From Candidatus Hydrogenedentota bacterium (GTDB lineage: Bacteria > Hydrogenedentota > Hydrogenedentia > Hydrogenedentales > SLHB01): a stretch of 17,677 nt of DNA. The position numbers and the translations under genes were made by a program. The notes under the pieces are model-generated. The model saw only the letters and a list, made by a program, of their open reading frames with translations, ran no database searches and had not been told where the DNA came from. The stretch covers positions 1 to 17,677 of the forward strand of contig JAFGTL010000391.1 in NCBI GenBank assembly GCA_016934125.1, read 5' to 3'. This document shows positions 14,301 to 17,677 of this stretch, in pieces. The stretch's first letter is position 1. Each line of letters starts with the position of its first letter.

Positions 14301-17300
14301 CGCCCCAGTTGTCAGGGCGTTTGCTGAGCGAGGGGAGCCAGACGGCGTTGTCGACGTCGACACATCGCTTGCCCATGCCGATGAGTGTATTGGCAGGGCC
14401 GATCTCGATGAAGACACGGCAGGCGGCCTCGGCGAGGGCCTTCATGCCGGCGTCGAAGTGCACGGCGTTCCGGATGTGATCGCGCCAGTAGTCGGCGTCG
14501 AGGATCTCGCCGGGCTGGCGGATGCGGCCATCGCGGTTCGAGGCGAGGGGGATCTGCAGGGGGCGGAACTCGATGGTGCGGGCCACGGCGGCGAACCGCT
14601 CGAGAATGGGATCCATCAGCGGGGAATGGAAGGCGTGCGACACGGCCAAGGCCTTGGCGCGGATGTCGCGCTCCTTGAGGGTCTTGACAACGTCAGCGAC
14701 GGCCTGTTCCTCGCCGGAGATGACGAGGAGTTCGGCGCCGTTCACGGTGGCGACCGCGAGCCGATCCGCGTAGGGTTCGACGAGGGGGGTGAGGGTATCG
14801 CGATCGGTGAACACAGCGGCCATGCTACCGCCCGGGGGCAACGACTGAATGAGCCTGGCGCGTTCGGCGATCAGGCGGAGCCCATCTTCCAGGCTGAACG
14901 CACCGGCCACGCATGCGGCGGCGATTTCGCCTACGCTATGGCCGAGCAGGTAGTCGGGCGCGACGCCCCATGAGCGCCAGAGCTGGGCGAGGGCGTATTC
15001 GAGGGCGAACAGGGCCGGCTGGGTGTAGGCCGTCTGATTCAACAACTCCGACGAGCCGTCTTCGGGATACATGACGTTCAGGAGCGGCTCGGGCAGGTGG
15101 CCGGAAAGAAGGCGATTGCAGCGGTCGAGGGCGGCGCGGAACGCGGGCTCGGTGTCGTAGAGCTGGCGCCCCATGCCGGGGAACTGGGCGCCCTGTCCGG
15201 TGAACAAGAAGGCGAGTTTCGGGGCCGCGCCACGGGGCACGACACCTGTGAACGCGCCATCCGGCGTCTCGCCGGCGGCGAACGCGGCCAGCCTCTCGCG
15301 CAGGGCCGCGGCCGCCTCGGGGCCGACTCCCTGCTCTACGGTGAGCACGAGCCGGTGTTCGAGGGCGGCGCGGCCTGCGTTGGCCGTGAAGCATAGATCG
15401 GGCAGGGCGGCGTCCGGCTGGCGCTCGAGATGGGCGGCATGGGCGCCAGCGAGTTCGCGCAGGGCCTGCTCGTTCCGGGCGGACAGGGCCAGGATGTGAC
15501 GGGGGCGCTCGGGCAGATCGGGCGCAGCGGACGCGGTGCGTGGGGCCTCCTCGACGACGACGTGGGCGTTAGCGCCGCCGAACCCGAAGGCGCTCACGCC
15601 AGCGATGCGGCGCCGCGTGCCGCGCGGCCAGGAAACGCAGTCGTTGGGGATGGCGAAAGGCAGTCCGTCGGCCTCGAGCAGTGGATTGAGGCGACTCAGC
15701 AGCAGGTGCGGCGGGATCTCCTCGTGCTGGAGTGCGAGAACGGCTTTGATCAGGCCCGCGATGCCGGCGGCAACCTCGAGGTGACCGATGTTGGTTTTGA
15801 CGGATCCGATGATACAGGGCCGCTCCGGGGCGCGGCCATGGAGGAACACGTTCTTGATGGACTGGAACTCGATGGGATCGCCGATAGGCGTGCCGGTGCC
15901 GTGGGCCTCGAGGTAGTCGATCTCGTCGGGGGCTACGCCGGCGTTCTCGAGCGCGGCGCGAAGCACACGCTGTTGGGCGAGGGTGTTGGGTGCGGTGAGG
16001 CCGTTGCTGCGCCCGTCGTGGTTGAAGGCGGTGCCGCGGATGACGGCGAACACGGAGTCGCCGGCGGCGATGGCGTCGGACAGGCGCTTCAGGACAACGA
16101 GGCCGCACCCTTCGCCGCGGACGTAGCCGTCGGCGTCGGCGTCGAAGGCGCGGCAACGGCCGGTGGGCGACATGAGGCGGGCCTGGGACAGGGAGATCGT
16201 CACCATGGGGGCGAGGATCATGTTGACGCCGCCCGCGAGGGCAAGGTCGCATTCGCCGCTTCGGAGGCCGGAACAGGCCTGGTGCACGGCGACAAGGGCG
16301 GCGGAGCAGGCGGTGTCGAGGGCGAGGCTGGGCCCCTGGAAGTCGTAGAAGTAGGCCAACCGGTTCGCCGCAACGGACTGGGTGTTGCCGGTTGCGGCAT
16401 AGGCGTCCATTTCGCCGCCCTGTTGAAGCATGAGTTGGAGGTAGTCGATGGTGCCGATGCCGACGTAGGTGCCGGTGCGGCTCCCGGCGAGCGAGTCCGG
16501 CGCGAGCCCCGCGTTCTCGAGGGCCTCCCAGGAAACCTCGAGCAAGAGCCGCTGCTGCGGATCCATGGCGCCCGCTTCCCGAGGAGACAGATTGAAGAAG
16601 GCTGCGTCAAACTGATCGGGATGATCGAGGAAGCCGCCCCATTTGGTGCTCATCTTGCCGGGTGTTCCGGGATCGGGATCGTAGAGGGCGTCGGCATCCC
16701 ACCGTTCCGCGGGCACCTCGCGGATGGCATCGCGGCCTTCGCGCAACATGGCCCAGAACTCGTCGGCGTTCGACGCGCCGGGGAACCGGCACCCGATGCC
16801 GACAATGGCGATGGGATCGTCGGCAGGCCGCCGGGACGAACCTGCGAGCCCTGCGGCGACGGCTGACGACTGGCCGGCCAAGTGGCGCGACAGGGCGTCG
16901 ATGCAAGGATACTCGTATGCGACGGTAGGCGAAATGGCCCGGCCGAGGAAATCGGCGAGGTCGCCGGCCAATTGGACGGTGGCCAGGGACGAGAGGCCCA
17001 GCGTAGAGAACGGCCTGTGTACGTCGATGGTGTCTTCGGGGATCTGGAGTTGCGCGGCGATGCGGGAGGCCAGGAACCGGGCAATCCGCGCCGGATCGCA
17101 GGCCCGGGCGGCGGGCGGCGCAACGGCGCCGTTGCCGTTTCCGGGTGCGGAGGGAAGGACATGGCGCCCGACGACGTCAAGTGTGCCGGCCAGGTAACGC
17201 TTCCGGCAGAGCAGGCGCTGGATTTTGCCGCTGCTCGTCTTGGGCAAGGCGCGCGCCTTGAGAAGCACGATGGCGTGCACGTCGAGTTGGTGGTCCTCCG

Positions 17301-17677
17301 CGACGGCGCGGCGAACGGCGTCGGCCACTTCTTCGATGCGGAGGTCGGGCAGGGCGCGCTCATGCACTTCGTGGGCAACGACGAGGCGCTCGTCGCCGGC
17401 GACTTCGATGGAGAAGGCGGCCCCGGCATGGGGGCGGAGGGCGTCGTGGGCCGACTCGGCGGACTGCTCGATGTCCTGCGGGTAGTAATTGAAACCGCGG
17501 ATGATGATGAGATCCTTGCAGCGCCCGGTGATGAACAGTTGCCCGTCCTTGAGGAATCCTAGGTCGCCGGTGCGCAGGAACGGGCCGCCGCCCTCCCCGG
17601 CGATTTGGGCCTGGAAGGTGTCTCGCGTCTCGTCGGGCTTTCGCCAGTAACCTTGGGCCACGCCGTCGCCCTGCACC
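11254..17677 (-). CDS. Type I PKS with olefin-synthase-like order FAAL-ACP-KS-AT-KR-ACP-ST, 5' end outside window
   Basis: Modular polyketide synthase that loads a carboxylic acid, extends it once with malonyl-CoA, reduces the beta-ketone and probably sulfonates the resulting hydroxyl. There are 2140 codons in the window, ending at TGA (11256-11254). The GTG at 17676 is an internal Val codon, not a start; about 400 residues of the FAAL should lie to the right. Domains by residue within the window: FAAL C-terminal part 1-178, ACP1 195-270, KS 286-712, AT 820-1118, KR structural part about 1195-1420 and catalytic part 1437-1635, ACP2 1722-1798, ST 1838-2118, acidic tail 2119-2140. DH and ER are absent. 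The order matches cyanobacterial Ols and the ACP-ST segment resembles CurM of curacin biosynthesis, but there is no TE after the ST. The overlapping NRPS starting with a docking domain is the obvious acceptor. Confidence 0.97.
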   Translation of the reverse strand, partial: VQGDGVAQGYWRKPDETRDTFQAQIAGEGGGPFLRTGDLGFLKDGQLFITGRCKDLIIIRGFNYYPQDIEQSAESAHDALRPHAGAAFSIEVAGDERLVVAHEVHERALPDLRIEEVADAVRRAVAEDHQLDVHAIVLLKARALPKTSSGKIQRLLCRKRYLAGTLDVVGRHVLPSAPGNGNGAVAPPAARACDPARIARFLASRIAAQLQIPEDTIDVHRPFSTLGLSSLATVQLAGDLADFLGRAISPTVAYEYPCIDALSRHLAGQSSAVAAGLAGSSRRPADDPIAIVGIGCRFPGASNADEFWAMLREGRDAIREVPAERWDADALYDPDPGTPGKMSTKWGGFLDHPDQFDAAFFNLSPREAGAMDPQQRLLLEVSWEALENAGLAPDSLAGSRTGTYVGIGTIDYLQLMLQQGGEMDAYAATGNTQSVAANRLAYFYDFQGPSLALDTACSAALVAVHQACSGLRSGECDLALAGGVNMILAPMVTISLSQARLMSPTGRCRAFDADADGYVRGEGCGLVVLKRLSDAIAAGDSVFAVIRGTAFNHDGRSNGLTAPNTLAQQRVLRAALENAGVAPDEIDYLEAHGTGTPIGDPIEFQSIKNVFLHGRAPERPCIIGSVKTNIGHLEVAAGIAGLIKAVLALQHEEIPPHLLLSRLNPLLEADGLPFAIPNDCVSWPRGTRRRIAGVSAFGFGGANAHVVVEEAPRTASAAPDLPERPRHILALSARNEQALRELAGAHAAHLERQPDAALPDLCFTANAGRAALEHRLVLTVEQGVGPEAAAALRERLAAFAAGETPDGAFTGVVPRGAAPKLAFLFTGQGAQFPGMGRQLYDTEPAFRAALDRCNRLLSGHLPEPLLNVMYPEDGSSELLNQTAYTQPALFALEYALAQLWRSWGVAPDYLLGHSVGEIAAACVAGAFSLEDGLRLIAERARLIQSLPPGGSMAAVFTDRDTLTPLVEPYADRLAVATVNGAELLVISGEEQAVADVVKTLKERDIRAKALAVSHAFHSPLMDPILERFAAVARTIEFRPLQIPLASNRDGRIRQPGEILDADYWRDHIRNAVHFDAGMKALAEAACRVFIEIGPANTLIGMGKRCVDVDNAVWLPSLSKRPDNWGVLLGSLANAYTEGIPVDWAAFDRHYVRNRLRLPTYPFQRERHWFAAKHPAPAIAVSGTAGPVGLDARDTIQDWLYTAGWAALEPPAPAPSTEPGAWVILADAHGIGAQLAEQLESQGQTAIIVQPGKTRAGELPRFEIEPGNFEHVHLLAHDLFAADLPPIRGFVHLWGLDVPSPVGDADGCPMPLELGCGSALYVIQALMKHAPQDAPPRLWLVTRGAQTAPGDEHAPALAQAPLLGFGRAAALEAPDLLGRLIDLDPAAEPQAAAASLARELLAGDAENAVALRGDSRFGARLEQAGPPAGNMPLRCRADATYLLTGGFGGLGLSVARWLIGRGARRLILMARTPLPPRGDWAAVEPGSPVAARIDAVRELEALGASVHVAAVDVADAQALAAFLDAFNAEQWPPIRGVVHMAGVLHDHLLAQMDVASFDLVFKPKVTGALNLHRLLAGAPLDFFVLFSSAASMLGSVGQANYAAANAFLDALAQYRRSQGLPALAVNWGPWAGVGMAARPDRGGRMAEQGMKSLEPALACEALGTALELGTPQLGVFDVDWPKLRDAFWMAGDSPFLAQVAESAGEAQAPGLLQSLLEQAPDKRKDLILDHIRASIAAVLGADIAQVPPEADVVALGLDSIMVMDLARSLGRDIGMHMHPREVFDRPNLDALATYLAAELDIRDGRREGAVPEEGGYLRAHVDRIEETIRKTAPAGPRNPSCVFLLSAPRSGSTLLRVMLSAHPGLFSPPELHILPFGDMSARVEAMGNARYLGEGLQRALVELRGITAEESEALVDEMVANRTPIQEVYAILQEEARPRLLVDKSPSYAASIEVLEVAERIFDRPKYIHLFRHPYAMMASYVKNRTARMFRFENVDPFLLSEEVWTSHNENIMRLFERIEPERRYGIRYEDLVRQPEPIMRDLCGFLGLPFDEAVLFPYERGQMIDGLTARTPMMGDPNFAKRTSIEPGLADAWKAARLPRPLGEAARRCAAVLGYDLPEDGIIQSAAGAAGFDDVEEERL
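11258..11271 (-). promoter_or_regulatory. Ribosome binding site and coupled start of the NRPS
   Basis: GAGGAAGAG (11271-11263) lies five bases before the ATG at 11257 and is inside the PKS coding sequence. With the ATGA stop/start overlap it supports this start and indicates translational coupling. The same nine bases encode the Glu-Glu-Glu of the PKS acidic tail. Confidence 0.75.
11323..12165 (-). other. Sulfotransferase (ST) domain, CurM/Ols type
   Basis: PKS residues 1838-2118. The PAPS 5'-phosphosulfate loop is SAPRSGSTLLR (1845-1855). The 3'-phosphate segment is YIHLFRHPYAMMASY (1966-1980), with Arg1971 and Ser1979. SPPELHILPF (1866-1875) follows the loop and contains a candidate catalytic Glu/His pair (my inference, not mapped on a structure). 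In CurM and Ols this domain sulfonates the beta-hydroxyl of an ACP-bound chain, and an adjacent TE then drives decarboxylation and sulfate loss to a terminal alkene. Here that TE is absent. Confidence 0.93.
12283..12513 (-). other. ACP2 (extension-module acyl carrier)
   Basis: PKS residues 1722-1798 with ALGLDSIMVMDL; Ser1758 is the phosphopantetheine site. It carries the beta-hydroxyacyl chain and sits directly before the sulfotransferase. Confidence 0.94.
12772..14095 (-). other. Ketoreductase (KR) domain with structural subdomain
   Basis: PKS residues about 1195-1635. The NADPH loop is TGGFGGLGL (1443-1451). Catalytic residues are intact: Lys1563 in KPKVTG, Ser1587 in LFSSAAS, Tyr1600 and Asn1604 in QANYAAAN. 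The stereo-diagnostic LDD motif reads LHD (1543-1545), which keeps the last Asp, and no Trp sits in the A-type position. This suggests a B-type KR giving a 3R-hydroxyacyl chain (tentative). There is no DH motif between AT and KR, so the beta-hydroxyl is expected to remain for the ST. Confidence 0.94.
14321..15219 (-). other. Acyltransferase (AT) domain, malonyl-CoA type
   Basis: PKS residues 820-1118. The active-site motif is GHSVGE with Ser914, and the substrate motif HAFH (1014-1017) is the malonyl-CoA form, so no alpha-methyl branch is expected. The RLPTYPFQRERHWF post-AT linker follows at 1156-1169. Confidence 0.95.
15541..16821 (-). other. Ketosynthase (KS) domain
   Basis: PKS residues 286-712, beginning DPIAIVGIGCRFPG. 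The full catalytic triad is present: Cys457 in DTACSAA, His592 in EAHGTGT and His632 in NIGHLE. A decarboxylating loading KS would have Gln in place of Cys, so this is an extending KS that condenses the FAAL-loaded acyl group with malonyl-ACP2. Confidence 0.97.
16867..17094 (-). other. ACP1 (acyl carrier for the loaded starter)
   Basis: PKS residues 195-270. The phosphopantetheine motif is LGLSSL with Ser230 as attachment site. The usual Asp before it is Ser here, a common form in carrier proteins next to FAALs. It lies between the FAAL and the KS. Confidence 0.92.
17143..17677 (-). other. FAAL domain, C-terminal part (loading adenylate ligase)
   Basis: PKS residues 1-178. RTGDLGF (35-41) and GRCKDLIIIRGFNYYPQDIE (51-70) are the hinge and C-terminal motifs of acyl-AMP ligases, and the YPQDIE form is typical of fatty acyl-AMP ligases. 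PKTSSGKIQR (145-154) carries the catalytic lysine at about 151. The domain would activate a free acid as acyl-AMP and pass it directly to ACP1. The FAAL-specific insertion and the acyl pocket lie in the missing N-terminal part, so FAAL rather than CoA ligase is inferred from the motif style and the fused ACP. Chain length cannot be predicted. Confidence 0.87.

Noticed and set aside
12772..14320. Dehydratase domain between AT and KR
   Set aside because: No HxxxGxxxxP motif or DH hot-dog pattern; the 1171-1436 stretch is linker and the KR structural half.
17674..17676. GTG as the start of the PKS
   Set aside because: It falls inside the FAAL, directly before conserved C-terminal motifs; the real start is outside the window.

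Overview
The whole 17.7 kb window is the inside of one biosynthetic gene cluster, read entirely on the minus strand. It contains two genes and no intergenic DNA. The right-hand gene (11254-17677, 5' end outside the window) is a type I polyketide synthase (PKS). The left-hand gene (1-11257, 3' end outside the window) is a trimodular nonribosomal peptide synthetase (NRPS). The two overlap by four bases (ATGA), so they are almost certainly co-transcribed and translationally coupled. The DNA is high in G+C (about two thirds by eye) and rarely uses the codons TTA, CTA and TCA. This suggests a high-GC bacterium. FAAL loading and a TubC-type docking domain are common in myxobacteria and occur in some other phyla, but the taxon cannot be fixed from this window.

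PKS order: fatty acyl-AMP ligase (FAAL, C-terminal part only), ACP, KS, malonyl-type AT, KR, ACP, sulfotransferase (ST), acidic C-terminal tail. There is no DH or ER. This is the domain order of the cyanobacterial olefin synthase Ols (FAAL-ACP-KS-AT-KR-ACP-ST-TE), but the terminal thioesterase is missing and an NRPS follows instead.

NRPS order: TubC-type docking domain; C-A-PCP with a textbook cysteine code; C-A-PCP with a Phe-like hydrophobic code; C-A(N-methyltransferase)-PCP with a Leu-like code; thioesterase cut off just after its GWSFGG motif. I translated the NRPS frame from 11257 to base 2 and found no stop, so it has 3752 codons in the window. There are no epimerization or heterocyclization domains.

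Proposed assembly (inference): FAAL activates a carboxylic or fatty acid and loads it on ACP1. KS-AT adds one malonyl unit, KR makes the beta-hydroxyl, and ST sulfonates it from PAPS. The 3-sulfooxyacyl chain then passes through the docking pair to the first C domain and is extended by Cys, an aromatic or bulky hydrophobic residue, and an N-methylated hydrophobic residue before TE release. The likely product is a 3-sulfooxyacyl (or derived enoyl or thioether) lipotripeptide. An olefin-synthase-like line whose sulfate-activated chain goes to a cysteine-loading NRPS, rather than to a decarboxylating TE, is the most unusual thing in the window.
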